Assembly (NCBI GenBank): GCA_009823505.1
Contig: VZQC01010550.1
Coordinates: forward strand, 3,265,123-3,329,122
Origin: Rhizomys pruinosus
Taxonomy: Eukaryota; Chordata; Mammalia; Rodentia; Spalacidae
Direction: 5' to 3'
DNA: 64,000 bases
A model generated the notes under the pieces. It did no database searches and was not told where the DNA came from. It saw only the letters and a list, made by a program, of their open reading frames with translations. The stretch's first letter is position 1. The number at the start of each line of letters is the position of its first letter. The position numbers were made by a program, and so were the translations under genes. Below, piece by piece: positions 56,157 through 64,000 of the stretch.

Positions 56157-56290
56157 TTTTTTTTTTTTCTTTTTGAGACAGGGTCTCCCTGTAGCCCCAG
56201 CTGGCCTGGAACTCCCTATGTAGACTAGGCTGGGCTTGAAATGACAGAGATCCACCTGCTTCTGCCTCTCAAGTGCTGGGATTCAAGTTG
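56157..56290 (-). mobile_element. B1 SINE
   Basis: CTTTTTGAGACAGGGTCTCC to GTGCTGGGATTCAAG (5' end lost). Confidence 0.88.
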
Positions 56291-56299
56291 GCTCATTGT

Positions 56300-56500
56300 T
56301 TGTTTGTTTTTTAATTATTTTTTTATGTAGGTTGGTGCCCCCGTGTCATGCAATGCCGCAGAGGTCAGAAGAGGGCGTCGAATTCCTCTGGAACTGGAGT
56401 TAAAGACGGTTCTTAGCCACTATGTGGGTGCTGGGAATCGAACCCGGATCTTCTGCAAGAGCAGTCGGTGCTCTTAACTGCTGAGCCATCTGTCCAGCCC
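56300..56500 (-). mobile_element. B2/B3 SINE, young, without 17-bp duplication
   Basis: GTCATGCAATGCCGCAGAGG; 3' part shortened. Confidence 0.88.
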
Positions 56501-56526
56501 CATCTCGTAGTTTTAAGAATTATTTT

Positions 56527-56635
56527 ATTTTTTAATTTTTGATCTTTTTGAGACAGGGTCTCCCTATAGTCCAAGCTGACCTTGAACTCACAGAAATCCA
56601 CCTGCCTCTGCATCCCAAGTGCTGGGATTAAAGTT
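56527..56635 (-). mobile_element. B1 SINE, deleted
   Basis: CTTTTTGAGACAGGGTCTCC; central bases missing; ends like the 56157 copy. Confidence 0.85.
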
Positions 56636-56639
56636 GGGT

Positions 56640-56866
56640 CATAATTTTAAGAATTATTTTATTTTTAGTTATATGTCAGTGTATGTGTCTGTGAGTGAAT
56701 ATATGCACATGAGTGCAGGCACCGATGGAGGCCAGAGATGCCATACCCCCTGGAGTTGGAGTTATAGGTGATTGTGAGTGACCCAACATGGATGCTGGGA
56801 ACCAAACTCAGGTCCTCTGCAAGAGTAGTATGCACTGTTAACTGCTGAGCCATCTCTCCAGCCCTG
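56640..56866 (-). mobile_element. B2/B3 SINE, older
   Basis: GATGGAGGCCAGAGATGCC to CATCTCTCCAGCCC. Confidence 0.82.
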
Positions 56867-57219
56867 GCTCACAGTTTCAGAGGTTCCAGTCTATGGTCAC
56901 GTGGCTCTGCTGCTTTTGGGTCTGGGTAAGGCAGTCGTAATGATAAGGAGCTGGTAAGTGGGGAATGCTCACCTCATGGTGGCTAAGATGCTGAGGGAAC
57001 TGGTCAGGGCTGGGGGCATGCCCAGGGTCCTAATCCCCAGTGACCTCTTCCCATCAGGCCCCACTTCCAAAGGTTCCCCTGCCTTCCAGCTGTGCCACAA
57101 ACTGGTGAGCAAGCCTTTAGCCTGTAAGTCTTTGGGAAACATTTGAGATTAAAAGAATCTTAATAATGGGACCTTTTCTATTCTTAATCAATTCCTTTAC
57201 ATAAAATGTAATTTAAAGG

Positions 57220-57350
57220 CCAAGCTTCATGGTATAGACTATTAGTCCCAGCATTCTAGAGACAGAGGCAGGTAGATCTCTGTGAGTTTGAGACCAGCCT
57301 GGTCTACACCATGAGTTCCAGGCCAGCTAGGGCTACTCTGTTTCCAAAAA
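57220..57350 (+). mobile_element. B1 SINE, older
   Basis: GGCCAAGCTTCATGGTATAG to CTGTTTCCAAAAAG; just before composite copy B. Confidence 0.8.
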
Positions 57351-57360
57351 GTAATTTAAG

Positions 57361-57612
57361 GGGCTGGAGAAATGGCACAGTGGTTAAGAGCATATACTGC
57401 TCTTGCAGAGGACCCAGGTTTGATTCCCAGCACCCGCAGGGCAGGTAAGAACTGTCTTTAAGATGGGCATGGTGGCACATGCCTTTAATCCTAGCACTTG
57501 GGAGGCATAGGCAGGTGTACCTCTGTGAGTTCAAGGTCAGCCTGGTCTACAGAGTGAGTTCCAGGCCAGCTGGGACTATAGGGAGACCCTGTCTCAAAAA
57601 GACAAAAAAAAA
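57361..57612 (+). mobile_element. composite B2-B1 SINE, copy B
   Basis: B2/B3 head 57361-57460, same CTTTAAG joint, then B1. One duplication AAAAAGTAATTTAA (57346-57359, 57611-57624) flanks the pair. It lies just past the HACL1 stop, antisense to that gene. Confidence 0.88.
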
Positions 57613-57631
57613 AAAGTAATTTAAAATTGAT

Positions 57632-57637
57632 TTTAAT
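57632..57637 (-). terminator. possible HACL1 poly(A) signal (ATTAAA)
   Basis: ATTAAA, the common variant hexamer, lies 93 bp beyond the HACL1 stop on the gene's strand. The composite SINE target duplication begins 8-21 bp further on, where cleavage would be expected. No AATAAA was seen closer. Inferred only from position. Confidence 0.35.
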
Positions 57638-57729
57638 TTCTGTATAATTTTAACATTATAGTAACTTTGGGAAGTAAATTCTACTGTGCAGGAAAAGGAA
57701 AACTCAAAACCATTGACTAGTTTTTTGAT

Positions 57730-57762
57730 TTACATGTTAGAGCGGGTAAGCCAGTTAAAATC
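57730..57762 (-). CDS. HACL1: HACL1 last coding exon with peroxisomal targeting signal
   Basis: After an acceptor preceded by a run of ten pyrimidines (tcctag), the minus strand reads DFNWLTRSNM and then TAA. In human the same ten residues end HACL1, with His in place of Asn at position three. The final Ser-Asn-Met is the known non-canonical type-1 peroxisomal targeting signal of this enzyme. The phase agrees: the upstream exon at 59601-59787 ends on a whole codon, and this one starts on one. The intron between them is about 1.84 kb and holds a divergent SINE (58650) and an L2/MIR-like 3' end (59360). The 3' UTR runs to lower coordinates. Confidence 0.95.
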   Translation of the reverse strand, partial: DFNWLTRSNM

Positions 57763-58649
57763 CTAGGAGGAAAAAAAAAATCCAACATTTAGTCAGAAGA
57801 AATAATTATATTAAACTATATCTCCACTGTATTTGCTTTAAAATCCAAAAGAACTACACAATGATGGCAAAATATGGTTTGTATTTGGTCTAGTCAAAAA
57901 GGAGCTAAAAATTCATTATGAACCTTGTGGGTTAAATAAAACAACCTAAATGGTTTGGGGGGTCCTCTTCTACTAAACAGTAATCAGGACACGAAAAAGA
58001 GTCAGAAAGAACTAGAAATACACGCAGAAGGAAAGACCAAGTTCCAAGGTCTGAGAAGCATGGCTTAGAAAACTGCAGGAAAGCTTCTGGGACTGGAGCA
58101 TCTTCACCTGAGGCCTAGACACAGCAGGAAGCGGCCCCTACCTGTGGATCAGTGGCGACTGCTGATGGACAAAGTGCAATGAGAAACAACAGCTTGGAAA
58201 TGAAAATATGTTAGAATTCTACTGAAATGAAGATAAATAATGCTAAAGTGATTAAATATGAGGATAATCTTTCCAGAATTATAGAGGACAAGGATTTATA
58301 TTTCTCCAGAAATATTCCAGAAAAACAGCGTTCATAAAGAAACAACCGCACAAGTGCTGGGGAGTATTGTTACAGGGTCAGAGAAACCCCTGGAATGCCC
58401 CATCATCCTCCTGCTTCACCTTGGTGTGCTCATCTTCCTCACCAGCCTGAATGTCCTTTCTGTTGGCTTAAAGAACATTTCTGAAGTCCCTTGTTTACAA
58501 ACAGAATTTCAGCAGAATTCTATATATTTTACAGTTCCCAAATTACTGTGTATGTTACTGACTGTTCAGGTAACTGTTTGCCCATCTGTGTCCTGCCTTA
58601 CTCAAAAAGAGAGATTCACAGTGGATCCATGTTGGAGAACCAAGAGAGG

Positions 58650-58890
58650 GGCTAGGGAGATGGCTCAGTACAGAAAGTACTTGCTGCATAAGCATAAGGA
58701 CTGGAGTTCAGACCTCAGCACCCACATAAGTGCCTGTGATCTTAGCTCCTGGGGAGGCAGAGACACAAGCCCACAATGGAGGGGGAGAGATCTAATGTCA
58801 ACCTCTGGCCTATACATGTACCTGTATACATGTACACTCGTACATGTGAAAACATATGCACATCATGCATTCCCCCCATACACACACACA
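58650..58890 (+). mobile_element. old tRNA-derived SINE (B4/RSINE-like)
   Basis: GGGGCTAGGGAGATGGCTCAG, a B1-like middle (GGGGAGGCAGAGACACAAG), then CCTCTGGCCTATACATG and a CA-rich tail. Lies in the last HACL1 intron. Confidence 0.6.
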
Positions 58891-59359
58891 ACCACAGGGA
58901 AAGTAGAATGGCTTCTTGGAATCATGGAGGGCAGGTATGTAAGAGGAGCAGGCGGAAGGACCAGAGTATAAAAGAGTGAAAGCAGCTGTGAGATGGGCAG
59001 TGGTTGCGTAGCGTACTTGGCCATTTGTTTCACTGCTGTGAGTCATGGTGCTTCAGCGGTCACAGCACCCAAGGCTGAGCGCAACTGCACAATCACGCAG
59101 CTGCAGTCTCCTCTCACAGCGCGCACCTCATTTGTCTTCAGTTCCTCCAACCGCCCAGCTTCCTCTTCACACAGAGCCTCCTCCCACCCTCCCACCTCCT
59201 TTGTTAAGGTGACTACTCCCCTCATCATCTGATCTTGGTTTAAGCACCCCCTTCCCTGAAGCCCCAGCATAAAGTGGAATTCCTTCATTCGTGTTTGCCT
59301 ACAACACTAGTCCCGTTGCTTCCAATCATATAACATTCAGCTGTGAGGTTACCTGCCTA

Positions 59360-59475
59360 TCTTCCTACTGAACTGTAAGCTCCCTGTGGTCAGGACTGAG
59401 CCTGGTTTCACTTACGTCACAATTCCTAACAAGCACACATAGCAATATCTCAACAATATTTGCTGAATGAGCAAC
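59360..59475 (+). mobile_element. L2/MIR-like 3' end
   Basis: ACTGTAAGCTCCCTGTGGTC and CAATATTTGCTGAATGA, the common ancient 3' module, in a HACL1 intron. Confidence 0.6.
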
Positions 59476-59600
59476 TGAAACTGCCAAACTTAGAAGAGCT
59501 TAGGAAAGAAGAGCTCTGTGGATGAAGAAGGCGCTGCTTTCAGGAGCAGTGGAGACAGAACAGATGAATTTCTTGCTTTCTGCCCAGCAACTGAACTTAC

Positions 59601-59787
59601 CTGGGCCTTACGTGTGCTGAATGGTTCAATCATGATGTTGATAAGAGAGGGTGTGCTTGTGTCTTCCAGGGTCTGCTTCAGAGACTTCTGGAGTTCTTCT
59701 GGTGTTTGCACAAAATACCCTTTGCCTCCAAATGCAGCCATGACCTGCTCGTAACGTGCGTTTGGCAGGAGACACATTGGAGGGGAA
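59601..59787 (-). CDS. HACL1: HACL1 penultimate coding exon
   Basis: HACL1 is the thiamine-pyrophosphate-dependent peroxisomal lyase that cleaves 2-hydroxyacyl-CoA to formyl-CoA and a shortened aldehyde, in alpha-oxidation of phytanic and 2-hydroxy fatty acids. Read on the minus strand, the exon opens after a pyrimidine-rich acceptor (ctttccag) and closes at a consensus donor (CAG/gtaagt). It carries one leading base plus 62 full codons. The protein contains [20 protein letters not shown] and SLINIMIEP, matching the C-terminal part of the TPP-binding domain, roughly human residues 507-568 of 578. Differences from human as I remember it include an Ala-Arg pair in place of Ser-His after LLPN. 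No stop or frameshift is seen. The previous exon was not found up to 64000, so it probably lies outside the window. Identity is from remembered family sequence; splice sites are seen directly. Confidence 0.95.
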
Positions 59788-60069
59788 CTGGAAAGAGTCG
59801 TAGGTCAATGAGATTCAAATCTTAAGATTCTAGAAAAAGTAATTTTAAGAAATTATCTATGAAAAGTTTAAGCTGACCTAAAGGGCATATTGTTTTTTCC
59901 CCCAGAACAGTTATCACAGCAAGCTATAAACAAAGGTAGCTTTCACCGTCCTCCCTTTCCTCATCACCCCGGTATTTTCATTAGTGGGGTTGCCAAATTC
60001 CAGGCCTCTTACTACTAAAAAGAAACAGTGGTTTTACCTGCCAGTGACAACATCCTTAAAAGTTAAGCC

Positions 60070-60228
60070 AACAGCTGGGTGTGGTGGTGTATGCCTTTAA
60101 TACCAGCACTTGGGAGGCAGAGGCAGGTAGATCTCTGTGAATTCAAGGCCAGCCTGGTCTACATAGTGAGCTCCAGGACAGCTGGGGCTACAGAGAGACC
60201 CTGTCTCAAAAAGACGAAAAAAAAAAAA
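60070..60228 (+). mobile_element. B1 SINE
   Basis: AGTTAAGCCAACA and AGTTGATCCAACA flank it. Confidence 0.9.
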
Positions 60229-60370
60229 AAGCAAAAAAGAGTTGATCCAACAATAACTGACATCACTGACAGTGGCTCATTTACCTAGTGTCTTTTCCCT
60301 TTGGAGCAAAGAGAACCATTACCTGGTCCCAAGCCCAGCAGACTGAATATCCAATACTTCCATTGAAAGT

Positions 60371-60582
60371 ACCTTATTTATTTTTATTTTATGTGTATGA
60401 ATGTTTTGCCTGCATGTATGTTAAGTGTACCTATGCATGAAATACCCATAGAGGGTATAGGATTGACTCCCCTGGAACTGGAGTTACAGATGGTTGCTAA
60501 GTGCTTTGTGGGTGCTGGGAATCCAACCCAGGTCCTCTGAAAGAGCAGCCAGTGCTCTTAACTACTGAGCCACTTCTCTAGT
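60371..60582 (-). mobile_element. B2/B3 SINE, older
   Basis: GGATTGACTCCCCTGGAAC to GCCACTTCTCTAG. Confidence 0.85.
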
Positions 60583-60737
60583 ACTTGAAGCTGCTTTAAA
60601 CAGCCATTTGTATTTTAACTGTTGGATGTGGATTGTACCCTTCAATCTGAGTATTCAACTTTGAAATCATCAGTTGAACCAACTTTCTGAAGGATTCTGA
60701 GCTTTGGAAAAGGTTTTCGTTCTTGGTAACATTGATT

Positions 60738-60980
60738 TTTTTTTAAATTTTATTTATTTATTTTTATGTGTATGAATGTATTGTCTGCATGTAGGTCTGT
60801 GCACCCATGTCGTGCAATGCCGCGGAGGTCAGAAGAGGGTTTCGGATTCCCCTGGAACTGGAGTTCTCCTGGAATTGGAGTTACAGACGGTTCTCAGCCG
60901 CCATGTGGGTGCTGGGGATCGAACCTGGGTCCTCTGCAAGAGCAGTCGGAGCTCTTAACCACTAGGCCATCTCTCCAGCC
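60738..60980 (-). mobile_element. B2/B3 SINE, young subfamily
   Basis: GTAACATTGA on both sides; 17-bp duplication present. Confidence 0.94.
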
Positions 60981-61421
60981 CAGTAACATTGAGTTTTTAG
61001 TGGGTTCAATGTGATTCGGGGTAAACGTACATATCTCTCAAGTGTGTACAAAGTCACCTGGCTGCAGGCTGTGTGATTTGTGGTCACGTAGGGGAGTAGG
61101 TGCTAACTGGTAACATTGAAGAGCAGGCCTGGCCCCTGTATTCTGACCTCTGGTACGGCTAGCTGTTTACCACTCAGAACTGTCACAGGGCATGGTAGGG
61201 AGGTGGCATCATTAGAGCACCATTTTTTGGGTTCCAGGAGTCTTTTATCACCAGGGTTGGTTTTGATGTCAGTTCTTAGTCTGGGTAGTCTGAATTGGTA
61301 TTTTGTGGTCTGCTCCAATATGCCTCTACTGGAAGCCTTGAGCTGGGCCAGGCTCTTCCTGGTGGTGCAGAACATCCCAGGCTATCCAAAGTCGCAGGAC
61401 CTAAGAGTACCCAGATTTTTG

Positions 61422-61523
61422 CTCCTTTGGAGGACAGTTATTTAGGGTTTGTGGATCCCTTGGTATTCTTTACTCCTTTGGAAGATAGTTATTTAGGGTT
61501 TGTGGATCCCTTGGTATTCTTTT
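61422..61523. repeat. 51-bp direct duplication
   Basis: CTCCTTTGGAGGACAGTT at 61422 recurs at 61473, and the following bases match through CCCTTGGTATTCTTT. The second copy abuts the A-tail (T-run) of the composite SINE at 61520. Confidence 0.85.
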
Positions 61524-61776
61524 TTCTTTTTTTTGTCTTTTTGAGACAGGGTCTCCTTATAGCCCCAGCTGGCCTGGAACTCACTCTGTAGACCAGGCTG
61601 GCCTTGAACTCACAGAAATCTGCCTCCCTCTGCCTCCTGAGTGCTGGGATTAAAGGCGTGCGCCACCACACCAGGCTTAAAGATGGTTCTTACCTGCCAA
61701 GTGGGTGTTGGGAATCGAACCTGGGTCCTTTGCAAGAGTAGTCAGCACTCTTAACTGGTGAGCCACCTCTCCTGCC
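61520..61776 (-). mobile_element. composite B2-B1 SINE, copy C
   Basis: Antisense: B1 61520-61676, then CTTAAAGATGGTTCTTACC and the B2/B3 head to 61776 (100 bp). Flanks GATCCCTTGGTATTC and GACCCCTTGAGAATTC may be a decayed target duplication. Confidence 0.82.
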
Positions 61777-62044
61777 ATGACCCCTTGAGAATTCTTGCAT
61801 GCTGAATGCCAACAGTGGGCCAGGGCCGTGGAGTCCTCCTTGAAGCTGTAGGGTGTGCTCCATCTGCTCCAGGTTCTATAGCTCCCTGAGGGCTCTGCCT
61901 GCTCCTGGGTGGCAGATGGCAACTTGGATTTGGTGGCAGACATGGTGGGGCAGCTGTAGTGGTTGGGGGGGGGGCCCTTCCACATGTTCTGCTCTAAAGT
62001 GTCTTGCCCTGGGCAGATTTAGGTTGAGACACCAGTGCATTAAT

Positions 62045-62295
62045 ATTTGTTTTTATTTTGTTTCAGACAAGGCTTTGATATGCAGAGGCCTGGAACTCAC
62101 TATATAACTCAAGTTTGTGGCTTCAACTTCTAATCCTTTTGCCTCAAACTCCCAAGTGCTGGGACTACAGTTTTCCCTTTGTTTTCATTTGAATCCTTTA
62201 ATGTGTGATGGAATCTCACTACGTCTTGAACTCATGAGCCCAAGACAGAGTAGTTGGGACTATAAGTGTTTGCCACTATACCTGGCTCCCTAAAT
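62045..62295 (-). mobile_element. two old B1-like elements
   Basis: 62045-62175 (CCTGGAACTCACTATATAAC) and 62190-62290 (GGAATCTCACTACGTCTTG). Confidence 0.6.
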
Positions 62296-62443
62296 TTTTT
62301 TAATTCTCAGAGCAATGTTTAACAGAACTTTCTGCCATCATAAACATGTTTTATATTGGATATGGCAGCCACCAGCTACCTACTGCTATGAGTACTTGAG
62401 ATGTAACTAGAGAGATTTGATTTTAAAATATGTATTTATTTTA

Positions 62444-62663
62444 TGGGGCTAGAAAGAAAGCTCAGTGGTTAAGAGCACTGGCTGCTCTTGAGGAAGATCT
62501 AGCTTTACTTCCTAGGACCCACATGACAGCTAACAACCACCCATAAACTCAAATTCCAGGGGATATGACACCCTCTTCTGGCCTCTGTGGGTACCGTATG
62601 ACATGGGTGCACTTACATATAGGCAAAACACTTATACAAATAAAAATACAATAAAAATAAGAA
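62444..62663 (+). mobile_element. B2/B3 SINE, older
   Basis: GGGGCTAGAAAGAAAGCTCAG. Confidence 0.82.
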
Positions 62664-62667
62664 TAAG

Positions 62668-62813
62668 AAGAGTTTGGCGGTGCACACCTTAATCCTGGCA
62701 CTTAGGAAGCAGAGGCAGCAGATCTCTGTGAGAATGAGGCCAACCTGGTATATATAGTGAGTTCTAGGCTAGCTAGGGTTAGAGGGAGACCCTGTCTCAA
62801 AAAGACAAAAAAA
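62668..62813 (+). mobile_element. B1 SINE, older
   Basis: TTGGCGGTGCACACCTTAATC to CTGTCTCAAAAAGAC. Confidence 0.82.
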
Positions 62814-62815
62814 TG

Positions 62816-62965
62816 GGGGCTGGAGAGATGGCTCAGTGGTTAAGAGCACTTACTTCTTTCCAGAGAATGTAGGTTCGGTTCCCAGTACCCATGTGATGGC
62901 TCACAACCAACTACACGCATGTCCTGCATGTACATAATCTCAGGGATATATATATACACACATAA
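62816..62965 (+). mobile_element. B2-type SINE, divergent, TA-rich tail
   Basis: GGGGCTGGAGAGATGGCTCAG then a body unlike the B3 consensus (CACAACCAACTACACGC). Confidence 0.75.
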
Positions 62966-63019
62966 AATTTAAAAATCTGCATATACACTACACATATACA
63001 TATACACATTATATATGTT

Positions 63020-63290
63020 TTGTTTTAAATTCTTTGAGAATTTCATATACATATACGATGTATTTTGATCATATTCATCTCCATCCTCCCCTAACTCCTC
63101 CCAGATCCATCTCAACCTCCTCCAAATTCATGTCCTCTCTTTGTTAATAGCACACACTGAGTCCAACTTGTACTACCCATGCACACATGGGTGTGGGCCC
63201 ATCCACAGGGCACTGTCAGCCTACCAGGCCACACTCTAGAGAAACTGGCTCTTCCTCTCCTAGTAGCCATCAACTTGCTCAGCAAGAGGA
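63020..63290. mobile_element. rodent interspersed repeat, perhaps an Lx/L1 3' end
   Basis: GATGTATTTTGATCATATTC and CCCCTAACTCCTCCCAGATC are a block I know from high-copy rodent L1-related 3' sequence. Family and direction not certain. Confidence 0.45.
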
Positions 63291-63311
63291 GGGAGAATTG
63301 AACTGCTCTTT

Positions 63312-63535
63312 TTAAGTTTTGAGACAAGGTCTTATGCATTCTCAGCTGGCCTAGACTAGCTATGTGGCCAAATATGACCTTGAACTTCTGATCCTCTTGA
63401 CTCTACTTCCTGAGTCATAGGATTACAAGTGTGCTCCCCATACCCAGTGTTTGTGGTGCTAGGAATCAAACCCAGGGCTTTATGCACAAAAGGCAAGTAA
63501 GTTCTCTACAGTTTGAACTGTCATCCTCAACCTAG
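63312..63535 (-). mobile_element. B4-type SINE (ID head fused to B1)
   Basis: On the minus strand an ID-like head (AAAGCCCTGGGTTTGATTCC) runs into a B1-like body ending GACCTTGTCTCAAAA. Confidence 0.6.
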
Positions 63536-63539
63536 GAAC

Positions 63540-63718
63540 TAATTTTTCTTTTTTATGTGCATGAGTATATGCCTTGCAGCATATAAGTGCATCCCTGTCA
63601 TGCGATGCCTACAGAGGTCGGAAGAGGGCATCGGGTCCCCTGGAACTGGACAGTTGTTAGCCTCCATGTGGGTCATGGAAACTGAACCCAGGTCCTCTGC
63701 AAGAGCAGCCAGTGCTCT
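63540..63718 (-). mobile_element. B2/B3 SINE, older, interrupted
   Basis: Breaks at GCCAGTGCTC; its last bases resume at 63973-63998 (CTGCTGAGCCATCTCTCC). Confidence 0.85.
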
Positions 63719-63972
63719 TTTTTTTTTTTTTTAATTTTTTTTTTATTTATTTCTGTATGTGTATGAATGTACTGTCTGCATGCAGGTCTGTGCACCCGTG
63801 TCGTGCAATGCTGCGGAGGTCAGAAGAGGGTCTCAGATTCCCCTGGAACTGGAGTTCTCCTGGAACTGGAGTTTCAGACGGTTCTCAGCCGCCATGTGGG
63901 TGCTGGGGATCGAACCCGGGTCCTCTGTAAGAGCGGTCGGCGCTCTTAACCGCTAGGCCATCTCTCCAGCCC
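63719..63972 (-). mobile_element. B2/B3 SINE, young subfamily, nested
   Basis: Inserted into the older copy of the same class and direction; 17-bp duplication present. Confidence 0.93.
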
Positions 63973-64000
63973 ACACTGCTGAGCCATCTCTCCAGCCCTA

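Larger units (their letters stand above)
56100..57150 (-). mobile_element. MaLR LTR, antisense, split by four SINEs
   Basis: The 5' piece AGGAGGAAATATTTATTTTA (to about 56150) and the 3' piece from CTCACAGTTTCAGAGG (56870) belong together; four SINEs (56157-56865) accumulated at the break. Confidence 0.5.
57763..59600 (-). other. HACL1: HACL1 last intron
   Basis: Bounded by gtaagt at the 59600 side and tcctag at the 57763 side. It is mostly single-copy, AT-rich sequence, with one B2-like SINE (58650-58890) and an L2/MIR-like end (59360-59475). The long plus-strand open frame from 58354 has no family resemblance and runs into the SINE, so it was not called. Confidence 0.85.
59788..64000 (-). 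other. HACL1: HACL1 upstream intron (partial)
   Basis: Begins at the acceptor of the penultimate exon. Dense in SINEs. I looked for the preceding exon (GIYQGFDTDTW region) and did not find it. A donor-like CTGGCAG/gtaaaac on the minus strand at about 60033 does not give HACL1 protein. Confidence 0.75.

Noticed and set aside
58354..58971. 205-codon plus-strand frame
   Set aside because: Lies in the HACL1 last intron, enters a SINE, and has no family motif.
60000..60060. Donor-like CTGGCAG/gtaaaac on minus as the preceding HACL1 exon
   Set aside because: Phase fits, but the codons before it do not match HACL1 and no acceptor with a conserved reading frame precedes it.

Overview
The window is nuclear DNA of a mouse-related rodent. 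The evidence is the density of 7SL-derived B1 and tRNA-derived B2/B3 SINEs (about 90 copies in 64 kb), plus B4, ID, ORR1, an IAP-like LTR and old L1. The species cannot be named. The commonest young SINE is a B3-like element whose tail and 17-bp internal duplication do not match the Mus or Rattus B2 consensus as I know it.

Two protein-coding genes anchor the locus, both on the minus strand. The right end holds the last two coding exons of HACL1 (peroxisomal 2-hydroxyacyl-CoA lyase): 59601-59787 and 57730-57762, the latter ending in the PTS1 tripeptide SNM. At 18425-18530 lies the first coding exon of COLQ, the collagen tail of asymmetric acetylcholinesterase. The same neighbour order and orientation is found in human and mouse. 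No further COLQ exon was recognised to the left, so 1-18424 is read as COLQ intron 1. The interval 18.8-57.7 kb is intergenic. The stretches 57763-59600 and 59788-64000 are HACL1 introns.

Layout. 1-18.4 kb: COLQ intron 1, with SINE clusters, a retroposed LTR-element transcript (4.26-6.22 kb), a 42-bp VNTR (6.88-7.71 kb), a 13-bp tandem repeat, several MIRs and three candidate regulatory islands. 18.4-18.8 kb: COLQ exon 1, 5' leader and promoter area, with a GA tract. 19-25.7 kb: MaLR LTRs broken by SINEs, a hybrid TG/minisatellite block and a SINE dimer. 25.8-33.5 kb: an ancient plus-strand L1 in pieces. 33.5-39 kb: SINEs, a G-rich 20-bp VNTR, a degenerate array rich in GTGATGTCAC, an IAP-like solo LTR and an LTR-like insert with duplicated CRE sites. 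39-51 kb: SINEs, unique islands and an L1 3' end. 51.4-53.4 kb: a complete ORR1 element with both LTRs and a 5-bp target duplication. 54-64 kb: more SINEs, a perfect 85-bp triplication and the HACL1 exons.

The most unusual structural finding is a composite SINE present in four copies. Each has exactly 100 bp of B2/B3 5' end joined at the same point to a whole B1. Two copies have clean target-site duplications around the whole unit, so the fusion looks like a family that transposed as one element. I saw no complete gene, no tRNA or rRNA gene, and no CRISPR or bacterial-type system.
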